A stretch of DNA of 64,000 nt from Boesenbergia rotunda. Its lineage: Eukaryota > Streptophyta > Magnoliopsida > Zingiberales > Zingiberaceae. Both the position numbers and the translations under genes were made by a program. Shown one piece after another: positions 19,393 to 30,304 of the stretch. The number at the start of each line of letters is the position of its first letter. Within the stretch, counting starts at the first letter, position 1. The DNA lies in the NCBI GenBank assembly GCA_024364735.1, contig JAGFNQ010000954.1:783016-847015 (forward strand). The letters are read 5' to 3'. The notes beneath the pieces are model-generated. The model saw only the letters and a program-made list of their open reading frames with translations, made no database searches and was not told the DNA's origin.

Positions 19393-20818
19393 TGTAGGAC
19401 CGGTGCCGTCGATAGAGGGGGTGAATATCGACCGTAAAAATCTTTTTGCGGAACCTCGTAAAACTTTCGTTCGTTCTGGACACAAAGTTAGTAGCAGCGG
19501 AAAAATAATAGAAAGAACGAATAAAACAAAAGACAGTTTGCACGTGGGATTTACTTGGTTCCTAACCCCCAGGGTCAGTACATCCAAGACCTAAGCATGG
19601 GAACGCCCGTCCACTAATGGTCTCCTTTTCGGACTTTCCGGAGGCGGAGAAACCCGTCTTACAGTGCAATAATTACAATAAAAAATATAGTAAATTGAGT
19701 GCAGAATAATAAAAGCAACCCGAACAAACAATAGTTGAAACTCAGCCGATCTGGACTTCCGAAGTGTCGCGCACTTCCTCCTGGAGCCTCCTGGTCACAG
19801 AGCTTCATAGTTAGCGTTTTGTCGTCACTTGGGAAGCTTAGAATGAGTCTTGGAAGTTGTGTTTAAAGCTGAGGGGTCGAAGCCCTTTTATAGGCATCAT
19901 TCGGGCGCCTGTGTTGATGGGGGGCCTACACGTGGCCTCTCCTGCGCAATCTCTTATCCACAGGCTCGGTCAGCGCTTATCCATCTCACAGGGGCACCTG
20001 AGCTGATGGGGGCGCCCGTATGGTCCTGGGCGCCTGAATGGAAGCCTGTTCTGCCTTCTTCGACTAAACCTATTTTCCTTCTTTGACTGGGGCGCCCCTA
20101 TTGATGGGAGTGCCTGATTCAATTGGGGCGGCCCCATTGATGGGGGCGCCTAGGGCCTCGTCTTTCCAGCCTTTTGCCTGCTTTGTCTCCACTTTTAGGT
20201 ACCTGAAAGATACATGAAAACAAGGAAAATACACATACAATCTTAACCTTAAGGACTTGGTTCTGACTTCGGATTTCCACGAAACCCTAGGTCGAACCGA
20301 CACAAGTTCCCACCCCCGAGAACGTGTCTTTCACCTACTCCTTTCAGGAGATGGTTGCCACCCAGTCCTTCGGGTGGACTTTTGCTTAGCCTCCGATACT
20401 CTCGGATCTCGAGACGTCCGAACCCTGACCTGTCTCTACATCTGTCCTTAGTCATCGCTCAGCTAAGTTGCTCAGTCCCTCGGACCAAGACTTCATGCCC
20501 AAACTCTAAGTCTAGGACTTCGGTGCCCAACCCTCGGCCAAGACTTCTTGCCCAGTCCTCGACCAGGACTTCGTGCCCAACTTCCGGTCAGGTCTTCGGT
20601 GCCCAACCCTTTGCCAGGACTTAGTGCCCAATCCATAATCAAGACTTAGTGCCCAATTCTTCGAACCAGAACTTATTGCCTAGGTTTACTAGGACTTTCT
20701 TTCACTTTGGTACTTTCTTCACTCACCCTTCCCTTGTTCAATGTATCAATGACTTAAGCATATTGTCAAACATTGAAACACTTAAAGGAGGGCATCACTG
20801 ATGCAACTTGCACCAACA
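19393..20818 (-). repeat. M2 5' LTR, 1426 bp
   Basis: TGTAGGACCGG to CACCAACA; matches 14184-15641 throughout with scattered differences. GCCTATAAAAGGGC (minus) lies near 19885-19900, beside the GGCGCC array (about 19910-20155). Confidence 0.9.
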
Positions 20819-20823
20819 CTTCC

Positions 20824-21205
20824 CTCAACTCATCGTTCCTGCTCCAACAGCCTCGACCTGTTGCCTTCAGGCCCTCTTCGACTTTGGCCCTCGTCCCTCA
20901 GATGTGCACACAAGCCCTCGGCTTGCCTCCATGCCATCCTTCACGTACGCCTCGAAGTTCACTTCCCTCGGCTCATCGTCCCTGCTTTGTCCATGGTCCC
21001 TCGAATGCGCACACAAGCCCACGACTTGCCTCCATGGCACCCTTCACAGTACCCGAAGACGTCCGACCAAGTCTATATGTATCCTGCAAACCTGCACACT
21101 CACATACACATATTAGATCAACATGAAACCCTAACTTAATCATATTGACACACACATCAAAACCCATGATCTTGCCGATCATACTTGGGTCGATTGCCCC
21201 CAACA
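20824..21205 (-). repeat. M1 5' LTR, second part
   Basis: Resumes after M2 with TCAACTCATCG and matches 3627-4008, ending CCCCAACA. CTTCC at 20819-20823 is the M2 duplication. Short ORFs here are LTR shadows. Confidence 0.9.
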
Positions 21206-21210
21206 ACTTT

Positions 21211-21652
21211 CATTTTTCATCCGAAACTCTAAGTTGGACCGACGCCTACTATTCCCTCACCGGGGAACGCGTCCTCACGTACTCCTCTCAGGAGAGTTTA
21301 CCTGTTGCCACCCGAAACCTCCGGTTGGACTTTTGGTCGACCTCCGAGAACTCGGAACTCGACGACGTTCGACCTCGATCCGTCTCGACTCTTGTCCGCG
21401 ATCCCCGCTCGGCAAAGTCTTCTACTCTATCCCCCGGACCAAGTCTTCGTGCTCGGTTTCACTGGCCAAGTCTTCGTTGCCTAATCCCCGACCAGGACTT
21501 CATGCTAAACCCTGCAGGTCAAGACTTCTTGCCTAGCTTACCTAGGACTTTCCTGTAATCTCCACAAATTCATTAGTACAAAATACCAGCTTAACATGAA
21601 CCATTTGCCACTTATCAAAACAAGGTCTGATCTGGTGCTTCTGGCACCAACA
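21211..21652 (-). repeat. S1 3' LTR, second part
   Basis: Continues 454-1275 after M1 and ends GGCACCAACA. It shares the GGGGAACGCGTCC and CTCCTCTCAGGAGAG stretches (reverse complement) with the P1 LTR near 8335-8385. Confidence 0.75.
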
Positions 21653-22973
21653 ATCTCCTCCTTTTTTATTATGACAACTCAGTTCATAGTTAAGCTAAAA
21701 TAAGCTTTAACAGGGAAAAGAAATTTCTTTTAAGCTCTCTCCCTCAACCAGTTATCTCCCCTTAGATCATTTAACAGTTGTGTTTATAGAGGAGAGTATA
21801 TCTTCAAAAATTGACTTAGTCTTTTTTTTTAAAAAGTTTTAGAGAGTAAGTTAACTTTTGAAAAGCTGTTAAAAAAATTTTGTTAGAACATTCGTTTCGA
21901 AAAACTAAATGCTTTTTAAAAACTAAGTATGGAAGAGAAATTAATTTTCAAAAATGTAAAAAAAAGTTCTAAGTCTTAAAAACTTAGTTTTGAACAACAA
22001 AGTTAATTCTGAATTTTGAATTTTTCTTTTCAAAACATTTTAAATTTTTCTAACCATTTCGAACTTTTCTTTCCAGTTAAAAAAACACTTTGAAAAACAC
22101 TAACTAATTTTGAATAATCCTAAACATTGAAAAACTTTTCTTTTGATAATATTTTGAAAAACTTAAATTTTTCTAACAACTTTGGACTCTTTTCTTTCTC
22201 TCCCCCTTGGCCATATATCAAAATTATGTATGTAATACAAAGGTAAGAGCAAAAAAAAATAACTAAAGTATTCATAAAAAACCTGTGTATCAGAGCGAGT
22301 AATTTTAAACAATAAAAAATGTCTGAGTCTAGCCTAAGTCTATGTCAAGTCTGGGCACCTTTATTTTGAGTCCAAACATGAATAATAAATAAAACAATTG
22401 AAAATAATTTTAAATATGAAAAAATAAAGTCAATTCCTTTTAGGCACCTGTCTAACCTTTTAGCTACTTACTGACTATACTAAACAACAGTTTTCACTTG
22501 GGTTGGTCAAGTCAAGTGTATTTCATAAATCAACTCAATTAGTCAGAATACTTGACTTGATTAATTTGAATTGTATCTATAACGCCCCCAACTTTTGTTG
22601 ATGCACTGATTTTGAAGCATCTAAGTCTAGGGCAACAGTTCTATACATCTCAACCCAATCTAGGTTGTCAAACAAATTAACCCTAATGTGCTTGTGAGAT
22701 GTTGGCTTCTAATGTCTATAGGAGCATGTAGACCAGGGTTAAACCTAAGCTAAGTTCATGTCGAAAAAAGACCCTAGTTTTGAAGGGGGTAGTTTTTAAG
22801 TTAAAATAAAACTAAGTAGCGAAAAAACAAAGTAATAAATTTTGAAAGCAAAGTTTTGAAATTTGAAATAAAGTTTTTGAAACCATTTTTCAAGTCAGAA
22901 TCAGACTCAGAATTTTAGAGATAGATAAAAATTTTGACGTTGGAATTCAAATCAAAATCAAATATTTGAAATC
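21653..22973 (-). other. S1 3' non-coding region with polypurine tracts
   Basis: The complement of 21653-21667 is the tract next to the LTR; others lie near 21738, 21758 and 22198. The rest is AT-rich. CATCTCAACCC (22646) and TTGTGAGATG (22691) form the same possible hairpin seen in M2. There is no ORF. Confidence 0.6.
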
Positions 22974-23420
22974 TCACTCTATTAAGCACATACTAAATTG
23001 CCTTCTTAATGAACTGAACTCGGACTCAGGTAAGGGTTTAGTGAAAATGTCTACTAGGTTAGATTTAGATTCTATATGTTGAAGGACGATTTCACCCCTA
23101 GCTACGTGGTCCATAACAAAGTGATGTTTCACTTCTATATGTTTAATCCTAGAATGGTGGATTGAGTTTTTAGTAAGGTTTATTGAACTGATATTATCAA
23201 TAAAGACCTTAGTTTGGATATAGTCTAGGTTGAAATTCTTAAGGATATGCATCATCCATAAGAGCTGAGCTACACATTCCCCTAATGCAACATACTCTGC
23301 TACAGTTGTAGATAAGGCAACACAATGTTGATTCTACTGCACCAACTAACTAAACTCTGACCCATCAATTGACAGCTTTCATTTATACTTTTTTATCTAG
23401 TTTACAGCCTACATAGTCTG
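22974..23420 (-). pseudogene. S1 RNase H fragment (Sirevirus-type Copia)
   Basis: The last 94 codons (23255-22974) read through FIDNISSINLTKN, SRIKHIEVKHHFV and DIFTKPL, the standard end of a Copia RNase H domain. Upstream, across frame changes, come WCS, VALSTTVAEYVALGEC and SDSDYVGCKLD. The catalytic pattern is partly kept but the frame is broken at least twice near 23340-23400. In an intact element this domain removes RNA from RNA-DNA hybrids. Immediately upstream the sequence switches to a different Copia pol (K1). Confidence 0.75.
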
Positions 23421-26300
23421 AGTCAGAAATGCGAAGAACAACAACCCAATGAACTGTGATAGGTGTAGTGACAAACTGACTTACCACATGCACAACATGC
23501 GCAATATCAAGATTAGTCACGGTGAGATAAACCAAGTTTCCCACAACTGTACGATAAAGATTAGGATATGGCAAAGGAGAACCATCTAAAGGAGAGTACC
23601 GAGCATTAGTCTCAAGGGGAGTATCAACTATCCCATTGTCAGTGAGATATGCACGCTCAAATAAATTAGCTATGTATTTTGACTGAGATAAAAAAAAATA
23701 ACTTTTTGGCGAAGAGGCGACATCGATCCCCCAAAAAATAGCATAGTAAACTCAAGTCTTTCATAGCAAAGCAATGAGCTAATTCAAACATCAAAGACTA
23801 AATTCCATTAAAATCATCACTAGTAATTATCATGTCATCCACATTTAAAGATAAAATTATACAACCTACATGCATACGCTTGACAAATAAAGGTGAATTA
23901 TGATTATTGGGATGAAAATCAAGGAAGGTAATCATCGTGGAGAATTTTGCAAACCAAGCACGTGGTGTTTGTTTGAGTACATAGAGAGCATTGCGAAGCT
24001 TGCAAACATCACCAGGTTGGTGAGCAACTCCAGGAGGAGGCACCATATACAATTCTTCTTGAAGATCACCATTTAAGAAGGCATTCCTGACATCCATCTG
24101 AGATATTTTTCATCCACGAACAAAGGCAACAACAATTAACAAACGAACGGTGGCCATTTTAGCAACAGAAGCAAAAGTTTCCTCATAATTCATATCATAT
24201 TTCTAAGAGTAAGCTTTAGCAACAAGATAAACTTTATACCATTCAATAGAACCATCAGATTTAGTTTTGATTTTATACACCCAACAAGAACCAATAGTGT
24301 ATTTTTCTGATGGCAATGGTACACAATCTCATGTATAAGTTTGATAGCAACAGGAGCAAAAGTTTCCTCATAATTCATATCATATTTCTAAGAGTAACCT
24401 TTAGCAACAAGATGAACTTTGTACTATTCAATAGAACCATTAGATTTAGTTTTGATTTTATACACCCAACAAGAACCAATAGTGTATTTTCCTGATGGCA
24501 ATGGTACAAAATCTCATGTATAAGTTTGATGTAGTGAATTTAGTTCCTTAGCCATAGCATTTTGCCAATGTGGGTTATGAGCAGCTTCTCTATAAGATAC
24601 AGTCTCAAAAAGCCAATGAACAGATGCAACAAATGAAGCAAAAGAACGAGAATAACAAGAGTAAGCAAAAATCTGATAGTTTAGTAGACATATGAACACG
24701 AGTGGACTGACGACGGTGAAGAGAAGGATCATCTACAATCTCAAGAGATGAATGGGTAGTGACAGAAGAGGAGCACATAGAGTAGATGACTTAGGAACTA
24801 AAGTACCAGATTCAGTTGAGCTATTAGTAAGGCTTGTAGGTGAAGCTTCCTCAATGTTGGTATTGAATGGATCGATGCAAAATAGATCTGACTTTGTCAT
24901 CTTATGCTAACTAGTTGGATTAGAAAAGAGTGGAATATGTTCAAGAAACACAACATGACGAGAAACATATAATTTTTAACAAACGGGATCAAAACAACGA
25001 TATCCTTTTTGACCAACACTATAATCCAAAAAGACACAGAGCAGTACGAGGGTCTAATTTATTATACTCGACACGTGGACGAAAGACAAAGCAAGTACAA
25101 CCAAAAACACGTAGAGAGGAATAGGTAGGAGTATGACCATACAATTTTTCAAAAGGTGACAAGCTTGAATTATGTGAGGTTAAAATTCTATTAATCACAT
25201 GAGCAGCGGTAAGAATTGCTCCCTCCAAAATATACTAGAAACACTTGCAAATAATAAAAATGAACAAGTTGTTTCAATAAGATGTATATGCTTCCGTTCA
25301 ACCACACCATTATGTTTAGGAGTATCTGTATATGAGATTTGATGAACAATACCATCAGAAGCAAGCAAACATCAAATTTCATTCGAAGTGTATTCATCCC
25401 CTCATATTACAATGAAAGCACTTTATGACACTAGAATGTTGAGTTTTCACAAGAGCTCTAAAGTTAATAAAAATGATAAGATAATCAGATATGTATTTCA
25501 TAAGATAAATCCAAGAGTAATTAGTAATATCATCGATAAATGAAACATAATATCTTGACCTCCTTTTGTAAAAATAAGAGAGGATCCCCACACATCAAAA
25601 TGAATAAGATCAAATAAAGCAGAGGAAAGAGAAAGACTTTTAAAAAAGGGTATGGCAGAAAATTTAGTCAATTTACAACCACTACAATAAAAAATATCAG
25701 AACTTTTTAAAGGTCCTAATACTCCTATAGAAGCTAAAAACTGCAAATGAGACACTGAAATATGACCTAGACGAAAATGCTATAAATAAAAATCAAAAGA
25801 TGAACGATGCAAATGAAAAAATGATAAATTTACACTCAAAACTACAACATCTAGTACTTTGAGTTGATCTAAAACATAGAGTCCTCCTTACCTATGGCAT
25901 GTCCCAATCAACTTCTAAAATCATGAGTCTTGAAAATAACAATTAGATGAAAAAAAAACTTGGTATCTAGATTCACATAATCGACTAACAGAAATAAGAT
26001 TTAAAGTAAGACTCGAATATTATAATAAACATCAGTGAGAGATAAACCAGATATAACAATAAAACCAACACCTACTAGTGGCATAAGAGTACCATCAGCA
26101 GTCACAATAGATATGGATGAATTGGAAAAAAAAATAAAAGATGATAAATTAGGTAATATATGATGAGGATCATCAGAGTCTAAAACCCACAAGGATGAAG
26201 ATATACTTGAAATACCAAATGATGACAAACCTGTATTAGAGAAAGCTGAGATGACAAAAGGTTGTGAAGCAAGGAACTATTGGAATTGCTTAAACATATA
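23421..26300 (-). pseudogene. K1 Copia pol (protease to reverse transcriptase), decayed
   Basis: In minus order: SSLWVLDSDD-type protease region (about 26180, the catalytic D-S-G is damaged), Gag-pre-integrase with CSGCKLTKFS (about 25670), integrase start FDLIHFDVWG (about 25605), integrase end GHTPTYSSLRVFGC (about 25120), and reverse transcriptase with MDVRNAFLNGDLQEELYM (24097 down) and LNVDDMIITSDD (about 23835), where the usual Tyr of YVDD is Asn. It ends with YRTVVGNLVYLT (about 23560), where it joins the S1 RNase H. Many stops and frameshifts plus a 185-bp duplication show it is dead. The lineage differs from the Sireviruses but is otherwise unresolved. Confidence 0.85.
24161..24530. 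repeat. 185-bp tandem duplication within K1 reverse transcriptase
   Basis: 24161-24345 and 24346-24530 are two head-to-tail copies differing at about nine positions. It duplicates the part of the reverse transcriptase that precedes MDVRNAFL. Confidence 0.85.
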
Positions 26301-26928
26301 TGGATCATGTTGTTGCTGATGATATTGTTTCTCCGGTGGTTTACCTTTGTTCAATAATAATGAACATTAAGACTTCTAATGCCTTTTTTTTGCAATAAGC
26401 AGAATGATCTTTAGAAACCTTCGAAGTCGACCTATTTGATTATGAGTCAGAGCCATCAAGAAGCTTGCAATAATGGCAGATCGAAATCAAATCCACAAAA
26501 ACATGCGTATATGGATGGAGATCAAAGAGAGAATGAAAGCCACAACTAAAAGAGCAAAAGCATCATAGAAATCAAAGATACCAACCAGTTCACGATCCAC
26601 CACCATGGCACCATGTGCAAGGAGGAGGATCATTATGGAATATAGAAAAGAGTTTTATCGAGTATAGTTGACATCTTGTGAGTAGGAGAAAAGGGAAAAA
26701 AAATTAAAGGAACTTCTATTTTATCTGTGTGGCTTTGGTGCTGTCAACCATTATTATAGAAAGTCTGCAAACATGTCCAGCAAATTTTGAGGCTACATGC
26801 GATGTTGGTTGTTTAAAAGGAGAGTTTTTCATAGGAATCTTAAAGATCAAATATGAGGGTGGTTCTTCAATCGAACTATCAAAATCATGAAGATGAAGTT
26901 TTTGATATTATGTAAGAATTAAAAAAAA
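26301..26928 (-). other. K1 leader and gag remnant
   Basis: The space between the 5' LTR and the protease is only about 0.6 kb, too short for a Copia gag, so most of gag is deleted. A short minus-strand frame of about 60 codons (about 26895-26705, with a Ser/Pro start and a stop) is open but unrecognised. Confidence 0.45.
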
Positions 26929-26938
26929 TGATATCATA

Positions 26939-27112
26939 TTATATTAGAATGATGTGGATGAATAATAATAAATCTTATTCATTGATGTTTATTTCTAAGG
27001 GCAATACATATATAGAGAGTATAAAAATACTTGATCAATTAATCCATTAATAAATAACAGAATTATTAAAATAATTATAACAGAATTTATTTTAATAATT
27101 ATAACTCTAACA
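26939..27112 (-). repeat. K1 5' LTR, about 174 bp
   Basis: In minus orientation it starts TGTTAGAG, is AT-rich, and is followed by TGATATCAT (about 26929-26938), a decayed TGGTATCAGAGC site. The length fits short-LTR Copia lineages. No second copy is seen, so the call rests on position and sequence type. Confidence 0.55.
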
Positions 27113-27545
27113 CAGTCGATCGAACGACGTAATTTATAGGATCGACGCATCAGAACAAAGCAAAGAAGAAAAGGTACAAGGGTTCAATTGACGGATAGTT
27201 GGATCAACCGACCAAAAGTTTTGATCGATAGAACGGTGGATCAATCGACCAAACAGTGCCTATAAAAAATTCCTAGGACTCGAGCTAAAGACTAGTTACT
27301 CATTCATTGATTTCGATCACACTCACTGCTTCATCTCCGCTATTGCTGCACGTACAATTTTGATACTATTCCACCGAGAAGTCATCTGACAACTTACTCC
27401 CAAGACTTGATCTTCGTTCAAGATACATTTTATATTTGTACTGGTAGTGTAACAACACATCTTATATGTCGGTATGATTCACGCATTTAGTGAATTGCCT
27501 GGTGGTTCATTTCAAACAATGTGTCATATCAATCATATATTGTTC
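27113..27545 (+). repeat. Sirevirus-like LTR fragment with TCGATC/CAATTG motifs and TATA box
   Basis: Short palindromic motifs (TCGATCGA, CAATTG, ATCGAT) lie at 27116-27255, directly upstream of CCTATAAAAAATTCC (27271), followed by a 5'-leader-like stretch. This is the same plan as the LTR promoters of P1, M1 and O1 but with other cores. No TG..CA ends or partner copy are seen. Confidence 0.45.
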
Positions 27546-27849
27546 CTAAAATTTCTAATAATAAGGAGATCAATAAATAATAATAATAATAATATAATTT
27601 CGTCAAACATTCTTTCAAAGAAAAAATAAACTTGAATTTTAAAATCACTTCAAAAAATATTAGAGAAATGCAAATCGAATATAGATTTTTTAAAACTTTT
27701 AAATCCGAATTTATTACTCACATTTTTTATTTTACTTCTCCTTTTAAAATCAAATGAAAATATTATTAAAAAATAAAAGACTTCTGAAATCTTGTCCTCT
27801 CTAAAATATATATGATTAATAATAAATACTATAATATAAGCTTTGTTGA
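27546..27849. other. AT-rich intergenic DNA upstream of the tRNA gene
   Basis: There is no ORF or repeat similarity to the rest of the window, so it is probably old host sequence. TATAATATAAGC (27831-27843) lies just upstream of the tRNA gene, as is common for plant tRNA genes. Confidence 0.4.
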
Positions 27850-27934
27850 CCGATCTTAGCTCAGTTGGTAGAGCGGAGGACTGTAGTCGATGCAGATGAT
27901 CCTTAGGTCGCTGGTTCGAATCTGGCAGGTCGGA
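27850..27934 (+). tRNA. tRNA-Tyr(GUA) with a 12-nt intron
   Basis: The acceptor arms CCGATCT and AGGTCGG pair over seven positions with one U-G pair, and A27934 is the discriminator base. The A box (TAGCTCAGTTGG) and B box (GGTTCGAATC, 27913-27922) are intact. The anticodon GTA is 27883-27885. After G27886 a 12-base intron (27887-27898) follows, in the canonical place between positions 37 and 38; plant nuclear tRNA-Tyr genes regularly have such an intron. The T stem has one C-to-T change that still pairs (G-U). A T-run follows. It delivers tyrosine at UAU/UAC codons. It is probably functional, though a slightly diverged copy could be silent. Confidence 0.93.
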
Positions 27935-27938
27935 TTTT
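27935..27938 (+). terminator. RNA polymerase III terminator
   Basis: TTTT directly after the tRNA 3' end, with a longer T-run (TTTTTT) at about 27941. Confidence 0.7.
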
Positions 27939-28120
27939 ACTTTTTTGTGCCCCTCTTTGAAAATTACTTACGAATTTTACATTTTTGGTTTAAATTTAGA
28001 TTTAAAATATATAAAAGTGCTTGGAAGTTTGTTGGAGTTAATTGTGTTTCTTTTATTCATTTACTAGTTTTGGACCAAATTTTGTTACATGATAATTCTT
28101 TTGTTTAAATTTATTTGATC
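27939..28120. other. AT-rich spacer between tRNA gene and G1
   Basis: No gene, repeat or element end can be recognised apart from the G1 LTR start at 28121. Confidence 0.4.
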
Positions 28121-29010
28121 TGGGCAGATGTTTAGCCCTCTGATCGGCCCCTTCAACAGGGGCGACCTGGTTGTAAAAGGCCGAATGAAGGGTCTGGTCG
28201 GCGGTCAAGAGAATCCCCGGTCGACTTACAGAAGGTCGATCGAGCAAGTGGGTGGTCTGGTAGTCCGACGAGTCCCTGTTGAATTTTCGCCAGCCGATCA
28301 GTTGCATCTTGGTCCACCCAAACAATTGCGTTTGCGGCATGATCGGTAGTAGGCTCCACTCGATAGGACTCCTGGAGAAGGGTTGGCTTCAAGACTTGTC
28401 GGTCGGCGGGGCATGAGCGGTCGGCCAACTGTTGAGAATCCCATACGAAAGATACGATTTAAAGGTAGCAGGTTAACGAATGAATATTTTAGGTTCGCTA
28501 AGCCTTGCGAGGGGACAGTAACGTAGTGCACGTCGACCGATGTGTCTAACAGTTAAGAAATATAGGTGGTCGTACCACTAGGCCTAGCAGCTAGTTAGTA
28601 GTGTGGCAAATGTGACCCCTTTTCGGCCAACAAAGCCTACCACCGAATTTGCACATTCAGTTTGGCATGATACTTTATCAGGTTTCTATCTACTATCCCG
28701 CCTCTATAAAGGCCCCTATCTCTTCACACGCAGGTATGTTCAACAGTTCTTCTACAATTCCCCACTCTCATTTTCTTTTCGTAAGAACCTTGACTTGATC
28801 ATCGGAGTGTCTGCGTCGAGGATCTCCCCGGCTGGCCTCTAACGATTCTTTCTTAGTAGGAACACGTGCTTGCCGTCCCTCCCGAGCACTCGACCGGTCA
28901 CTCCAACCGTCCGATCGGACCCCCTGAGTAGTCATTCGGCGAGCTCGTGGTCAATCTTCGGTCAACCCTCGATGGTGTCATCACTTGGTCACCCTCTTTG
29001 CTTGCCGACA
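28121..29010 (+). repeat. G1 5' LTR, 890 bp
   Basis: TGGGCAGATG to TTGCCGACA; matches 41218-41516 and 49632-50221 piecewise. CTATAAAGG at about 28703 is the likely TATA box, conserved in the other copy (about 49908). Confidence 0.8.
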
Positions 29011-29020
29011 TGATCAAATT

Positions 29021-29038
29021 TGGCGCCGCTTGTGAAAC
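29021..29038 (+). promoter_or_regulatory. G1 putative primer binding site
   Basis: TGGCGCCGCTTGTG, about ten bases after the LTR. TGGCGCC is the usual start of Gypsy primer sites; the distance from the LTR is longer than normal. Confidence 0.5.
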
Positions 29039-29429
29039 AATTTGCCAGATTGAAAGACAAAAGATGTGTGACTACAATAAGATGACCATCACTATTTCAT
29101 AAGAAGATTTCAAGCTGTTGGTCGCCGCTAAGGCCTAAAAGTTGGTGTAGCAACAACCGCCGAGTGGCCATCCAGCTACCGATCTCCTAGTCGCTTCGGC
29201 TGCTGCGGGCCCACCAAACCAGATGTCGGTATACACCCGAGGGGAGGGCCTATTTCCCCCAAACCTTCTTCCAACCCAGGGAATATGAGGCTCAGTCGAA
29301 TAATATGGAGATCTCCTCCTCCAGCCATATGGTGCTCCGCAATCCGACCAAGTGCAAGGCTATTGCCGATCAGACATCGCCAAACAAGTCGGGCCTTCCT
29401 TTCTCCCACCATATTTTTCGAGATCCCGT

Positions 29430-30300
29430 GCCTAAGCATTTTTGACTTTTGACTATCCCGGAATACAGAGGGTTCATGGATCCTAAAGAACATTTGCCAA
29501 ATTTGAGAACATCGCCCTATTGCATCAGTATACAAATGACATCATGTGTCAAGTGTTCTTAACCACCGTGTATGCTCCCGCCCAGTGGTGGTTCGACCGA
29601 CTTCCTAGCGGGTCCATATAGAGCTTCAAGGATTTTAGGAAGCTCTTCTTGCAACACTTCGCAATCAGTCGGAGGCATCACAAGACGAGTCTCGACGACT
29701 TCACCCTGAAGCAAGGCCCAAAGGGGTCCTTGAGGGCTTACATTAAAAGATTCAACCAAGTGGAGACGAATGTGCCAACTGCCACTTCGAAAGTGATGAT
29801 CAGTGCTTTGTCTCAGGGGCTACAAGATGGAGAGTTCTTCCATTCACTGATCAGAAAACCGCCCAAAAGGTTCGACATCCTCCTGGGGAAAGCAGTTAAG
29901 TACATCGATGTGGAAGAGGGGCAGGCCGCTCGGCGGAGGGAGCAGGCTCGATTTCTACCCTTCTCCCGGCTTAGATGGCCACCCCTCCAGGAGGGCATAT
30001 TCAAAGTCCCCGATCAGCCGTCAATAGGTCGGGGTTGGAGCACCGGTAGGGTACAGCAAGTCGCTCAGGGATTCAGTCCGGCTAGATGGAAGCTCTACTG
30101 CTCTTTCCACCAGAGTCATACACATGTCACACAATAATGCCGATAGCTAGGACGAGGGCAGGCCCCCACCGCCCAGGGAACACCCCGACAAGCTCCGCAT
30201 AGCAACCAAGGCCCCAGAGTCATATGGTACCTAGTCCAACCGACCTGTCCGCCTGAGACCGCAGAGGCTAATGAGGAGCAGGCCAACCAGCGAAGCATTG
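29430..30300 (+). pseudogene. G1 gag (Gypsy, retrotrans_gag type)
   Basis: The best part is about 29507-29940: ALLHQYTND, QVFLTTV, QWWFDRLPSGSI, FRKLFLQHFAISRRHHKT, LKQGPKGSLRAYIKRFNQVE and SALSQGL. These are the conserved words of the Gypsy gag domain in the order found in Tat elements. A TAG at 29619-29621 replaces a Lys codon after GSI, and the upstream part (EYRGFMDPKEHL) lies in another frame. The clean ORF at 29649-30137 is the C-terminal half. The frame then decays and meets the antisense ORF near 30300, where pol would be expected. Confidence 0.8.
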
Positions 30301-30304
30301 TGCA

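Larger units (their letters stand above)
14184..20818 (-). mobile_element. M2, LTR retrotransposon with capsid-less gag and no pol (minus)
   Basis: LTRs 14184-15641 and 19393-20818 are very similar, and the flanking duplication CTTCC is perfect (14179-14183, 20819-20823). The primer site is at 19379-19390. The internal 3.75 kb holds one degenerate zinc-knuckle ORF (18211-19286) and 2.6 kb of non-coding DNA. It lies inside the M1 5' LTR. It must depend wholly on proteins from other elements. The solo LTR at 35080-39846 belongs to the same family. Confidence 0.9.
1281..21205 (-). mobile_element. M1, gag-only LTR retrotransposon (minus), heavily interrupted
   Basis: Left (3') LTR is 1281-1628 plus 3216-4008; right (5') LTR is 13407-14183 plus 20824-21205. 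The flanking duplication ACTTT is perfect (1276-1280, 21206-21210). Inside are a primer site (13393-13404), the N-terminus and C-terminus of gag (13253-13339, 7472-7987), an extra ORF (5021-5790) and long non-coding sequence. No protease, integrase, reverse transcriptase or RNase H is seen in its own sequence. It holds four later insertions. Its gag resembles that of I1, and both families carry CAGTCGACTG palindromes. Confidence 0.85.

Noticed and set aside
19364..19594. ORFs next to the M2 primer site
   Set aside because: They cross the LTR boundary and primer site and have counterparts at the other LTR only in part; no domain recognised.
28121..28130. Perfect target duplication for G1
   Set aside because: TGATC and GGATT share only three of five bases, so it was not claimed.
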